DNA of 15,987 nucleotides, taken from the NCBI GenBank assembly GCA_002428085.1, contig DJAA01000015.1, positions 1-15,987 of the forward strand. The letters run 5' to 3'. Numbering within the stretch: the first letter of the stretch is position 1; each line of letters starts with the position of its first letter. Shown here in pieces: positions 1 to 7,429 of the stretch. A program made the translations under genes and the position numbers. Below the pieces are notes generated by a model. That model saw nothing but the letters and a program-made list of their open reading frames with translations. It was not told the DNA's origin and ran no database searches. Source of the stretch: Sulfurimonas sp. UBA6014. Lineage in GTDB: Bacteria; Campylobacterota; Campylobacteria; Campylobacterales; Sulfurimonadaceae.

Positions 1-14
1 CAAAATCTTTCTCC

Positions 15-87
15 CGTCATTGCGAGCAAAGCGAAGCAATCTACAAGCCCGCTATGGATTGCTTCGTCGTTCCTCCTCGCAATGACG
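15..87. repeat. REP-like palindromic repeat element
   Basis: The outer arms CGTCATTGCGAG (15-26) and CTCGCAATGACG (76-87) are perfect 12-base inverted repeats. Inside them CGAAGCAATC (32-41) pairs with GATTGCTTCG (57-66). Together they form a long two-part hairpin. The first half (15-49) recurs at 200-234 with one mismatch, so this is a repeated element and not a one-off terminator. No reading frame in it looks like a gene. Similar 'GTCATTGCGAG...GAAGCAATC' palindromes are dispersed in many unrelated bacterial genomes. The mobilising agent is not visible here. Confidence 0.8.
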
Positions 88-147
88 AAACGTACACCTC
101 AGAATAAATCCTCTCGTCGTAGGGAACAAAGCTCGTCATTGCAAGAC

Positions 148-234
148 CTTTCTCCTGTCATTGCAAAATCTTTCTCCTGTCATTGCGAGATCTTTCTCTC
201 GTCATTGCAAGCAAAGCGAAGCAATCTACAAGCC
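148..234. repeat. 22-bp tandem repeat fused to a half copy of the palindrome
   Basis: Three units beginning at 148, 170 and 192 follow the pattern CTTTCTCCTGTCATTGC plus about five variable bases, with an exact 22-base period. A fourth, separate copy begins at 7. The last unit runs into a 35-base near-copy (200-234) of the left half of the palindrome at 15-87. The array probably arose by slippage or unequal exchange between palindrome ends. It lies just downstream of the thiG stop codon and may have landed in the thiG 3' region. No promoter or gene is evident. Confidence 0.75.
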
Positions 235-251
235 TCTTTTCTTGACCTCTT

Positions 252-1028
252 TTAAAACTGTATCATCCCATTTATTGGGCTTGAGGCGGTTGCGTAAGGA
301 CGTTTTGGGATTCTTCCGCTTAAGTAACTCATGCGTCCTGCGATGACTGCATGTTTCATCGCTTCTGCCATGAACATTGGATTTTGTGCCTGCGCTATGG
401 CGGTGTTGGTTAAAACACCGTCAGCTCCAAGCTCCATCGCGTAGGCGGCATCGCTTGCACAGCCTATGCCTGCATCGACAATTACGGGAACATTTACCGC
501 TTCACGGATGAAGACGATGTTATAAGGGTTTTGAATCCCTAAACCACTTCCAATAGGAGCGGCAAGGGGCATGATGGCATGCGCTCCAGCATCTTCAAGG
601 CGTTTTGCCATAATCGGATCATCAGAGGTGTATGCCATGATGGTAAAACCCTCTTTAGAGAGAATTTCACACGCTTTAATAGTCTCTAAAACATCAGGAT
701 AGAGTGTTTTTTTTGTGTCACCGATAACTTCTAGTTTTATGAGATCAATTCCCGTTGCTTCACGTGTGAGTCTAAAAGTAGTGATAGCTTCCTCGGCAGT
801 CGTACACCCTGCAGAGTTTGGCAAAAATTTTACATTGGTCCCTTTAAATGTATCACGGAGATTTTCTTGGTCAGGGTTTGTAATATTAAGACGACGAACT
901 GCCACTGTAATGAGCTCGCTTCCTGAGGCGAGTGTTGCCGCTTTTGTCGTTTCAAAATCAACATATTTTCCACTGCCGACAATCAATCGTGAGCCTAATT
1001 CATATTTTCCAATTTTTAATCTATGCAT
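252..1028 (-). CDS. thiG: Thiazole synthase ThiG
   Basis: ThiG builds the thiazole phosphate half of thiamine from 1-deoxy-D-xylulose 5-phosphate, dehydroglycine (from ThiH or ThiO) and sulfur carried by ThiS thiocarboxylate, in the cytoplasm. The 258-residue length is normal. Visible family marks are the N-terminal [16 protein letters not shown] stretch, LPNSAGC near 69-75, the Schiff-base lysine in LIKLEV (about residue 98), the VIVDAGIG phosphate-binding segment and [20 protein letters not shown] about 10 bases before the ATG is a usable ribosome binding site. The partner genes thiS, thiF and thiH are not adjacent, so thiG stands alone here. No TPP-riboswitch signature is seen in its 192-base upstream gap. 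Identification is secure. Confidence 0.97.
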   Translation of the reverse strand: MHRLKIGKYELGSRLIVGSGKYVDFETTKAATLASGSELITVAVRRLNITNPDQENLRDTFKGTNVKFLPNSAGCTTAEEAITTFRLTREATGIDLIKLEVIGDTKKTLYPDVLETIKACEILSKEGFTIMAYTSDDPIMAKRLEDAGAHAIMPLAAPIGSGLGIQNPYNIVFIREAVNVPVIVDAGIGCASDAAYAMELGADGVLTNTAIAQAQNPMFMAEAMKHAVIAGRMSYLSGRIPKRPYATASSPINGMIQF

Positions 1029-1069
1029 AATTTCAATTTCCTTATTATTTATATTTTTATTTACAAGTG

Positions 1070-1102
1070 ACCATACGTCCTTTTTTAAAAAGAGCGTATG
1101 GT
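1070..1102. repeat. Perfect 8-bp inverted repeat upstream of thiG
   Basis: ACCATACG (1070-1077) and CGTATGGT (1095-1102) are perfect inverted arms. The spacer (TCC, a T-run, an A-run, GAG) is itself nearly self-complementary, so the hairpin extends further. It lies between the nnr stop and the thiG start, about 40 bases before the thiG ATG. There is no T-run after it on either strand, so it is not a classic terminator. It could be an operator or a processing hairpin. Confidence 0.5.
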
Positions 1103-1132
1103 TTCGCTGTCATTCTCGAAAAACAAAGTTTT

Positions 1133-1190
1133 ACTAAAGAAACATTTTCGCTTTGTGAAAAGCACTTCGCTTGTTTTCTGTAGCTTTAGT
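1133..1190. repeat. Imperfect inverted repeat downstream of nnr
   Basis: ACTAAAGAAACA (1133-1144) and TGTAGCTTTAGT (1179-1190) pair over 12 positions with two mismatches. The interior contains a smaller TTTTC...GAAAA stem (1145-1161). It begins about 30 bases past the nnr stop on the minus strand. It may be a 3' hairpin of the purN-nnr mRNA or a degenerate repeat. No T-run follows. Confidence 0.35.
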
Positions 1191-1220
1191 GGGTAACATC
1201 AGTTTATAACATAAGCAATC

Positions 1221-2612
1221 TTACAGATTACCAATCCCCTCAATCAAATCATACGGAGTCAGTGAAAAATCAGCACCTTTATAGTTTAGGGCGAGTTTTG
1301 TATGGGCGAGTGAGCCGTTTTTTGCGGCTTCTAGGGGTGAATACCCTTGGGCTAAGAGTGCTCCGATGAGCCCACTTAAAACATCGCCACTTCCCCCTTT
1401 TGCAAGCGCTTGCGTCCCATGAGGATTGATGAAAAACTTATTTTTGGAGGCTATGATGACATTGGCACCTTTTAAAAGAAGGGTAGCATGTGGAAATTTT
1501 TCACAAAATTTTTCAACATACAAAAAACGATTTTTTTGAAGCGCTTCTACGCTGATATCAGCAATATTTGTTTGTTTTAAAAGTGCGACAAACTCTTTGG
1601 CATGAGGCGTTAAAACGATTTTTTCTCTTTGAAGAATCTCTAACAGTATTGGCATATGAAAAATATCAGCATCGGCTACAAGAGTAAGAGAATTATCCAG
1701 AAATTTTTTGAGCTCAAGCGGGTCAAATGTATCGCCAAGCCCCATGCCACAAGCTAATGCTGTTGTATTTGAGGGTAGCTGAGGAGCGTGCATAATGGTG
1801 TGAGGCACTTGCTCTTTTTGAGACCCCACAAGCGTGACCAATCCTGCTCCAAATCGCAAAGCCGCCTCTGCACTCATGATGCTTGCCCCTGCTTTATTGC
1901 CACTTATAAGAGCGAGGTGTCCAAAACTTCCCTTGTGGGTATCTTTTTTTGTTCTGCATGGGAGTTGTAAATCCTCTTCATCAAGTAAAGACCAGTTGGT
2001 TTGCCCCTCATAAATAGTTCTGCAAATGCCTAAATCAAGAACTTTTATAGTACCAACAAACTCTTTTGCCGCATCCAAAAACAAACTTCTCTTCAAAGCA
2101 CCCATCGTTAAGCTGACATCTGCTCTAAAACTCTCATGTGCCATTTCGCCATTGCGATGCATCCCCGAGGGGACATCGCAGGCAATTTTACAAGCTTTGA
2201 GTGCATTCATCTGTTTCAAAATCGACTCCAGATGTGCATCAAATGCACCGCTAAAGCCTGTTCCAACTATAGCATCGACTAAAACATCACAATCACTAAG
2301 CATTTGACAAGTGCCAACACCCACGGCATCGGCTCGCTTGGATTGGATAAGTGCCATCTCTGATTTTGGCTTGCGAGCGTAAAAAATTGCTACTTGAAAA
2401 TCACCATGCAAAAGTCGCCCAAGAGCGATTCCATCGGCTGCGTTATTGCCGCTGCCACATACGATGATGATTTTAGAATGTTTTGCAAAGTTTTGAGCGA
2501 TGAACTCTGCCATGCCATTTGCGGCATGTTCCATCAAAATATCTTGATTTAAACCAAGCGCGTTGTAGCATCGCTCATCAAGTGAGCCAACCTCGTCAAA
2601 TAACTTTTGCAT
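1221..2612 (-). CDS. nnr: Bifunctional NAD(P)HX epimerase / ADP-dependent NAD(P)HX dehydratase
   Basis: This metabolite-repair enzyme restores NADH and NADPH from their hydrated forms. The N-terminal YjeF domain epimerises R-NAD(P)HX and the C-terminal ribokinase-like domain dehydrates the S form using ADP. With the start chosen here (463 residues), the YjeF part shows GSGNNAADG near 53-61 and CDVPSG near 144-149. The C-terminal part shows KGSFGHLALISG, LTPHAKEF and the catalytic GGSGD near 406-410. The usual GNNGGDG reads GNNAADG, a mild substitution. The ATG at 2612 (MQKLFDEV) was chosen because the homologous region begins there. In-frame starts at 2636 (ATG) and 2639 (TTG) add up to nine residues with no better ribosome binding site. 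The 5' end overlaps the upstream ATPase gene by 17 bases, so the two are probably co-translated. Confidence 0.95.
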   Translation of the reverse strand: MQKLFDEVGSLDERCYNALGLNQDILMEHAANGMAEFIAQNFAKHSKIIIVCGSGNNAADGIALGRLLHGDFQVAIFYARKPKSEMALIQSKRADAVGVGTCQMLSDCDVLVDAIVGTGFSGAFDAHLESILKQMNALKACKIACDVPSGMHRNGEMAHESFRADVSLTMGALKRSLFLDAAKEFVGTIKVLDLGICRTIYEGQTNWSLLDEEDLQLPCRTKKDTHKGSFGHLALISGNKAGASIMSAEAALRFGAGLVTLVGSQKEQVPHTIMHAPQLPSNTTALACGMGLGDTFDPLELKKFLDNSLTLVADADIFHMPILLEILQREKIVLTPHAKEFVALLKQTNIADISVEALQKNRFLYVEKFCEKFPHATLLLKGANVIIASKNKFFINPHGTQALAKGGSGDVLSGLIGALLAQGYSPLEAAKNGSLAHTKLALNYKGADFSLTPYDLIEGIGNL

Positions 2613-3348
2613 GACTAACTTGAGAGTCGTGCTCATCAATTTTCACCACATCACCGATGATATTATTAAATAGAAGCGTTTTATGTGACGTTCGATATTG
2701 GTAAAAAAAGTAATTTTTTTGTAGATTTTTCAATTCTGACGTATTAAAATACTCTAAGTTTGAGCATCTTCCCAAGTACAAAAAAGTAAAAAGAAGTTTC
2801 AATTGTGCACTTTCAAATATTTCATGAGGCTGTGCTAAAAACGCAAGACCAAATTTTTTGAGATTTAAAAATCCCAGCATGTAGAGCAAGAAGTCCTCGA
2901 AATTTGTATAAAAACCATTTAAATTTTTAATATCATGAAAGAAATAGTAGTAGTTATCAAGTAAAACTTGTGCTTGAAGCACTTGTGTGAGTTTGCTCTT
3001 GATATCTCTTTTGTTGCTAAAATATTTTGGATTTGCTGACATATAGATGTGTTTTCTCTGTGAGATAAGAGCATTTAATGCCTTTAAAAAAGCATCACTT
3101 TCATCAAATCGTATGTAGTTAAAAAAATCATCTTTATACCGCTCTTCAATCTCACTCTCATCAGAATCAGAAAAATCAATGTAAATTGTTGGGACATCGC
3201 TCTCTATGGCGTAGCTTCTGATTTGTCGTGCTAAATTTGTTTTGCCTGAATTGCTCTCACCAATGATAAGGGTGTTTACAGATAAAGATCGCTCTTCAAG
3301 TTTTAAGGTGTTGATGCTACTTTGATATTTTCCGATGGTTCTTTTCAT
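2596..3348 (-). CDS. Small P-loop ATPase, HerA/FtsK-like
   Basis: A 250-residue protein with a clear Walker A motif, GESNSGKT (residues 30-37), directly after a short N-terminal strand. The following PTIYIDFSDSDE resembles the 'viDp' strand after the P-loop in HerA/VirB4/FtsK-type ATPases. YYYFFHD (133-139) could be a Walker B strand. GLAFLAQPHEIF (167-178) resembles the sensor strand 'gliliTQrPsdi' of HerA-like ATPases. It is much smaller than HerA or FtsK and has no membrane segment or DNA-translocase C-terminal domain. A good GGAG ribosome binding site precedes the ATG. It sits 21 bases after purN and overlaps nnr, so it is expressed with them. The P-loop is certain, the family placement is inference and the role is unknown. 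Confidence 0.75.
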   Translation of the reverse strand: MKRTIGKYQSSINTLKLEERSLSVNTLIIGESNSGKTNLARQIRSYAIESDVPTIYIDFSDSDESEIEERYKDDFFNYIRFDESDAFLKALNALISQRKHIYMSANPKYFSNKRDIKSKLTQVLQAQVLLDNYYYFFHDIKNLNGFYTNFEDFLLYMLGFLNLKKFGLAFLAQPHEIFESAQLKLLFTFLYLGRCSNLEYFNTSELKNLQKNYFFYQYRTSHKTLLFNNIIGDVVKIDEHDSQVSHAKVI

Positions 3349-3369
3349 ATTTTGTGCTCCAAATAAACT

Positions 3370-3930
3370 CTATTTTTTTTCATCGAGGATTTTTAAAATC
3401 GCCTCTGGCATTATTTCGTACTCGATTTGCTTAATTTTAGCAGAAAAACTCTCTAAGGTCTCATTTTCTTGCCTAAAAAAACTTTTTTGCGCAATAATGT
3501 CTCCACTATCTAGCTCCTCATTTACCCAGTGAACCGTGACCCCACACTCTCTATCGAGACTCTCAAAACTTCTCTCAATGGCTTTTGCCCCCTTAAACTT
3601 GGGAAGAAGGGCAGGATGAATGTTTATGGCCTGGATATTTTTTGTAAACACAGGAGTTAAAATCCTCATGAAACCGCTAAGGACGACTAAATCCGGTGTA
3701 TAAGTGTTAATACGCTTTACAAGTTCCTCATCAAACGCTTCTCTTGAATCAAATTTTGTATGTTCTAAAACTTCTGTTTTAATCCCCAAAGCGGTGAGTT
3801 TTTCAAGCCCTTGAGCCTCTTTGTTATTTGCAATCCCACATGCCACAAAACACCCCTTCATATGCAACTTTTGTACAATATTTTGCGCATTAAATCCATG
3901 CCCACTTAGAAGTATTACTATTTTTTTCAT
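3370..3930 (-). CDS. purN: Phosphoribosylglycinamide formyltransferase PurN
   Basis: PurN transfers a formyl group from 10-formyl-tetrahydrofolate to GAR in purine synthesis. The protein has 186 residues, close to the usual length. The phosphate loop reads LLSGHGFN (7-14), a variant of the common SGNGSN. INIHPALLP carries the catalytic Asn103 and His105, and ELDSGDII carries Asp141, matching the Asn-His-Asp triad of the E. coli enzyme. The ATG at 3930 (MKKIVILLSG) begins the fold at the expected point. An upstream in-frame start at 3954 would lie inside the promoter. A TATAAT ends seven bases before this ATG and there is no ribosome binding site, so the mRNA may be leaderless. It heads the purN - ATPase - nnr unit. 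Confidence 0.95.
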   Translation of the reverse strand: MKKIVILLSGHGFNAQNIVQKLHMKGCFVACGIANNKEAQGLEKLTALGIKTEVLEHTKFDSREAFDEELVKRINTYTPDLVVLSGFMRILTPVFTKNIQAINIHPALLPKFKGAKAIERSFESLDRECGVTVHWVNEELDSGDIIAQKSFFRQENETLESFSAKIKQIEYEIMPEAILKILDEKK

Positions 3931-3937
3931 GAGTAAA

Positions 3938-3943
3938 ATTATA
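3938..3943 (-). promoter_or_regulatory. -10 box of the purN promoter
   Basis: TATAAT on the minus strand (3943 down to 3938) ends seven bases before the purN ATG. Transcription would begin at or one base before the A of the ATG. The -35 region is weak, as is usual in Campylobacterota. Confidence 0.6.
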
Positions 3944-3998
3944 TCCAATCTCACTCATTATGACGTGTGTAAATGTAACCTTATTGTAGCCCGCCTAC

Positions 3999-4006
3999 TA
4001 TACAAT
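3999..4006 (+). promoter_or_regulatory. -10 region for the metallophosphoesterase gene
   Basis: TATACAAT (3999-4006) lies about 44 bases before the GTG start at 4050 and would give a leader of about 37 bases. It is the best -10 match in the divergent gap between purN and this gene. No convincing -35 was found. Confidence 0.4.
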
Positions 4007-4049
4007 TTTTGACAATTTTTGCATCTCTTAACAAGGGCGTCACAAAATC

Positions 4050-4793
4050 GTGAACTATAAATCAATCTTCATATCTGATGTCCACCTTGGGACAAAATTT
4101 TCTCAAACTGAAAAATTGCTAGAATTTTTAAGAGATAACGAGTCAGAAAATCTCTATTTAGTCGGAGATATCATAGACGGCTGGGCGATAAAGAGAAAGT
4201 TCAAATGGTCACAATCAACCTCAGATGTCATCCAAAAAATCCTCAGAAAAGCAAGAAAAGGGACCAAAGTTATCTACATAACTGGCAATCATGATGAATT
4301 TTTACGTCCATTTTTGCCGATTCTTCTAGGAGAAAATCTTACAATCGTTGATGATTTTGTCCACCTTGGTATCAACGGCAAGAAGTATTTTGTCACCCAT
4401 GGAGATTTTTTTGACAGTATTACCATGAGCAAAAGGTGGCTCACTTATCTAGGAGATGTCGGATATGACTTGCTTTTGCATCTTAACAAAGCCATCAATA
4501 GAGCTCGAAGAATCGTCGGAGTTGGGAGATACTGGTCGCTCTCGAAATATGTCAAAGACAACATCAAAAAATCGGTAAGTTTCATTATAGGTTTTGAAGA
4601 TATTTTGGCAGCTCATGCGAGAAAAAAAGGGTACGATGGGATTATTTGCGGTCATATTCACAAAGCAGAAAATAAAATGATAGAGGAAATTCAGTACCTA
4701 AATTGTGGTGATTGGGTGGAGAATTGTAGTGCTGTTGTTGAGACGATGGAGGGGCAATGGGAGATTATACAGCTCCAACCGAATCAACACTAA
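4050..4793 (+). CDS. LpxH-type metallophosphoesterase (COG2908 family)
   Basis: A 247-residue calcineurin-like phosphoesterase with every metal-site motif: SDVHLG (D10, H12), VGDIIDGW (D40, D43), TGNHDE (N80, H81), THGDFFD (H117) and CGHIHKAE (H202, H204). The family includes LpxH, which hydrolyses UDP-2,3-diacylglucosamine to lipid X in lipid A synthesis at the inner membrane face. Authentic LpxH usually has GNRDF where this protein has GNHDE, and the NCGDWVENC tail also fits the LpxH-like paralogues, so the substrate is not certain. The neighbouring kdsD favours an envelope role. It starts with GTG behind AAGGGCG, and its 3' end overlaps the patatin gene by 37 bases. Confidence 0.88.
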   Translation: MNYKSIFISDVHLGTKFSQTEKLLEFLRDNESENLYLVGDIIDGWAIKRKFKWSQSTSDVIQKILRKARKGTKVIYITGNHDEFLRPFLPILLGENLTIVDDFVHLGINGKKYFVTHGDFFDSITMSKRWLTYLGDVGYDLLLHLNKAINRARRIVGVGRYWSLSKYVKDNIKKSVSFIIGFEDILAAHARKKGYDGIICGHIHKAENKMIEEIQYLNCGDWVENCSAVVETMEGQWEIIQLQPNQH

Positions 4794-5548
4794 AAAATGG
4801 ACCATTAGAGATATCTTTAGCGCTCTCAGGTGGAGCGGTGCGTGGAAGTTTTCATCTTGGTTTTGTCCAAGCTTTACAAGAAAACGGGGTGCAGATAAAG
4901 GCTATCAGTGGAACAAGTGCGGGTGCATTAGTGGGCGGTGCATTAGCATGTGGGCTTACTCCAAAAGAGATTTTGGCACTTGTAAAATCAAGAGAATTTA
5001 AAAATATTTTCACCTTCAACTGGTTTCGCAGAAGTCTTTTGCATATTGACCATGAAGCAGAGGTTATTCGTAAACTTTTCCCTTTGGCTAACCTCCAAGA
5101 TACTCAAATTCCTTTTTATGCTTGCATCACCGACATTGAAAATCATGAAGTTCTTTATGCAAAAGAGGGCAATGGAAGGATACATATCCTTGCTTCATGT
5201 GCTCTAATCCCTGTTTTTGAACCTATTGAACATAACAATAAAATTCTAGGAGATGGGGGAATTTTGGACCTTTTGCCAACAACACCTCTGCTTCAATACG
5301 GCTACCCGATTTTGGGCATCAACCTTATGCCTTTTAAAACACCAAAAACATACAATTTTTTCACACTTATAGGCCGTGTTTTGCAACTGCTCTTTACCAC
5401 AACGCTCTATCAAGACGTCAAAAAATGCACTTGGGTTATTGCGCCAAATGCGCTTTGCGACATAAAAATGTTTTCGCTAAAAGCGCTTCAAGATGGGTAT
5501 GATTTAGGGTATTTAGAGGGGTTAAAGTGGTGTAAATCTCAGTTATAA
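4757..5548 (+). CDS. Patatin-like phospholipase
   Basis: A 263-residue patatin-fold serine lipid acyl hydrolase. The oxyanion hole reads SGGAVRG (24-30). The nucleophile elbow is GTSAG (52-56) with Ser54, and the dyad aspartate is Asp166 in GDGG. All three elements are intact, so it should be active. It resembles the RssA/YchK-type single-domain patatins. No signal peptide is present, so it is probably cytosolic or membrane-peripheral. The start at 4757 has GGAGGGG four bases upstream and lies inside the end of the metallophosphoesterase gene, implying translational coupling. A role in phospholipid or lipid A acyl-chain turnover is inferred from its neighbours only. Confidence 0.92.
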   Translation: MGDYTAPTESTLKNGPLEISLALSGGAVRGSFHLGFVQALQENGVQIKAISGTSAGALVGGALACGLTPKEILALVKSREFKNIFTFNWFRRSLLHIDHEAEVIRKLFPLANLQDTQIPFYACITDIENHEVLYAKEGNGRIHILASCALIPVFEPIEHNNKILGDGGILDLLPTTPLLQYGYPILGINLMPFKTPKTYNFFTLIGRVLQLLFTTTLYQDVKKCTWVIAPNALCDIKMFSLKALQDGYDLGYLEGLKWCKSQL

Positions 5549-5553
5549 AACGG

Positions 5554-5559
5554 TATAAT
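5554..5559 (+). promoter_or_regulatory. -10 box of the kdsD promoter
   Basis: TATAAT (5554-5559) is separated by six bases (GCCGCC) from the kdsD ATG. A start site seven bases after the box is the A of the ATG itself. No ribosome binding site lies between them, pointing to a leaderless kdsD transcript. Read-through from the patatin gene, 17 bases upstream, is also possible. Confidence 0.6.
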
Positions 5560-5565
5560 GCCGCC

Positions 5566-6528
5566 ATGAATTACAAAGAGATTGCACAAAATACTTTAAC
5601 GATTGAAGCGCACACTTTACTCGATGCTGCAAATAACATGAATGATGTTTTTGAAAAAGCGGTGGAGTTGATTTTGCCATGCACTGGAAAACTTGTGGTA
5701 ACGGGTGTTGGCAAATCAGGACTTATCGGTGCAAAAATGGCGGCAACTTTTGCTTCAACTGGAACACCTAGCTTTTTTCTTCACCCCACAGAAGCCCTTC
5801 ATGGCGACCTCGGTATGATAAGCAAAAATGATGTTGTTCTTGCCATCAGTTACAGCGGCGAGAGTGAAGAGCTGAGCGCTATTTTGCCTCATATTAAAAG
5901 ATTTGGTACGCCTATTATTGGCATGACACGCAACCAAAATTCGACTTTAGGACTCTTTAGCGACTTGGTTATCGATGTTGTAGTCAGTAAAGAAGCCTGT
6001 CCATTAGACATCGCACCGACAAGTTCGACAACATTAACGTTGGCATTGGGCGATGCACTTGCGGTATGCCTCATGAAAGCGCGCAATTTTCAAAAGAGCG
6101 ATTTTGCTTCCTTTCACCCTGGTGGGGCTTTAGGGAGAAAACTTTTTGTCAAAGTAGCAAACCTTATGCAGACAAAAAACATCCCCACAGTCTCAAAAGA
6201 GACAAAAGTCAAAGAGGCGATTATAAAAATAAGCGAGGGGAGACTTGGGACTGTTTTAGTGACAGATGCCAACGATACACTCATCGCTCTTATGAGTGAT
6301 GGTGATATTCGCCGCGCACTTTTGCGAGAAGATTTTTCACTTGAAGATGCAGTGTTGAAGTACGCAACACAAAACCCTGCCACATGCGAGGATGAAAATA
6401 TGCTCGCGAGTGACGCACTTGTGTTTATTGAGAGTAAAAAAATACAACTTTTAGTAGTAACAGATAAAAATAAAAAAATCAAAGGCGTTTTACATATTCA
6501 TACGCTTATTGAAAAAGGTATATCATAA
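5566..6528 (+). CDS. kdsD: D-arabinose 5-phosphate isomerase (KpsF/KdsD/GutQ family)
   Basis: Converts D-ribulose 5-phosphate to D-arabinose 5-phosphate, the first step towards Kdo for lipopolysaccharide. At 320 residues it has the standard layout: a SIS sugar isomerase domain followed by two CBS domains. Visible are TGVGKSG (46-52), HPTEALHGDLG (73-83), SYSGESEEL (95-103), PTSSTT (151-156), FHPGGALGRKL (183-193) and the CBS1 segment LMSDGDIRRALL. It sits 17 bases after the patatin gene and is followed one base later by rluB. The product is confident; choosing kdsD over kpsF as symbol is conventional for an LPS setting. Confidence 0.95.
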   Translation: MNYKEIAQNTLTIEAHTLLDAANNMNDVFEKAVELILPCTGKLVVTGVGKSGLIGAKMAATFASTGTPSFFLHPTEALHGDLGMISKNDVVLAISYSGESEELSAILPHIKRFGTPIIGMTRNQNSTLGLFSDLVIDVVVSKEACPLDIAPTSSTTLTLALGDALAVCLMKARNFQKSDFASFHPGGALGRKLFVKVANLMQTKNIPTVSKETKVKEAIIKISEGRLGTVLVTDANDTLIALMSDGDIRRALLREDFSLEDAVLKYATQNPATCEDENMLASDALVFIESKKIQLLVVTDKNKKIKGVLHIHTLIEKGIS

Positions 6529-6529
6529 A

Positions 6530-7429
6530 ATGATGCGATTAAACAAATATATTGCGCACCACTCTAGCTACTCAAGACGCGAGGCAGACGCTGCGATACA
6601 AGCAGGGTATGTCCGTGTTGATGATGAAATACAAGAGAATCCCGCGACACAAATAGACGAAAAGGAGGCGGTTGTTTTTGTCAGTGGCAAACAAATCACC
6701 CCTCAAGATAAGTATACGGTTATCGTCTACAGCAAACCAAAAGGGGAGCTTGTCACAAAAGTTGACCCCAAAGGGAGACGGACGATTTACGACACGCTCG
6801 AGAGCAAATACAAACATTTTATCCCTATTGGAAGGCTTGACTATGCAACTGAAGGGGTTTTGCTTCTTACGGACGCTTCAAAAATTGCCACCGCGCTCAT
6901 GACCTCAAATCTAGAGAGAATATATAAAGTAAAAATCAAGGGTGAAGTCTCACAACAGATGCAAGATGCGATGTTAAATGGTTTAGAGCTTACCGATGCA
7001 ACAGCAGGCGGACACTCGCATAGCAAAGTTACCTCTATGACTTTCGCCCCTTTTATTGCCTATAAAATTCAAAAAAATGAGCACAATTATTCTATCCTTA
7101 AAATTGCAATTGCAGAGGGACAAAATAGGGAAATACGAAGATTTTTTGCCCATTTTGGTGCTGAAGTTGCAGATCTTAAAAGAGTGAGTTTTGCAGGCAT
7201 TGAACTGAACAATCTTCCAAGTGGCAAAACAAGATTTTTAACACGAGTCGAATACTCAGGACTTTTTGATTTTATGAAAACGCAAGAAAAAAAAGACAAA
7301 GAGATAGCCAAAGAAAAAACAGAAGAAAAAGAGAAAGAGTTTTATAAAGCTAAAGATAAAAATCGAGATAAAGCGACCTATAAACCAAAAGTGAGTCGCA
7401 AAGAAAATCATCAAGGAGTCAAAAAATGA
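6530..7429 (+). CDS. rluB: 23S rRNA pseudouridine synthase, RluB/RsuA family
   Basis: The N-terminal S4 RNA-binding domain (RLNKYIAHHSSYSRREA...GYVRVD) is followed by the catalytic domain. Its GRLDYATEGVLLLT motif carries the catalytic aspartate at about residue 104. GQNREIRRFF near the C-terminal half is also typical. Family members convert a specific rRNA uridine to pseudouridine: RluB and RluE act on 23S, RsuA on 16S. The target is inferred from general similarity. The last 45 residues are a Lys/Glu-rich, low-complexity tail that probably aids RNA binding. The start at 6530 follows AAAAAGG; an in-frame TTG at 6509 would overlap kdsD. Its stop overlaps the next start in ATGA. Confidence 0.9.
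   Translation: MMRLNKYIAHHSSYSRREADAAIQAGYVRVDDEIQENPATQIDEKEAVVFVSGKQITPQDKYTVIVYSKPKGELVTKVDPKGRRTIYDTLESKYKHFIPIGRLDYATEGVLLLTDASKIATALMTSNLERIYKVKIKGEVSQQMQDAMLNGLELTDATAGGHSHSKVTSMTFAPFIAYKIQKNEHNYSILKIAIAEGQNREIRRFFAHFGAEVADLKRVSFAGIELNNLPSGKTRFLTRVEYSGLFDFMKTQEKKDKEIAKEKTEEKEKEFYKAKDKNRDKATYKPKVSRKENHQGVKK

Noticed and set aside
15..234. Possible CRISPR array
   Set aside because: The repeated units are contiguous at 22-base period with no unique spacers, and the larger element is a palindrome.
161..346. 61-residue plus-strand open frame
   Set aside because: It is built from the tandem repeat and the antisense end of thiG, with no ribosome binding site and low-complexity composition.
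1029..1220. TPP riboswitch upstream of thiG
   Set aside because: No CUGAGA or ACCUGA core was found on the minus strand in this gap.
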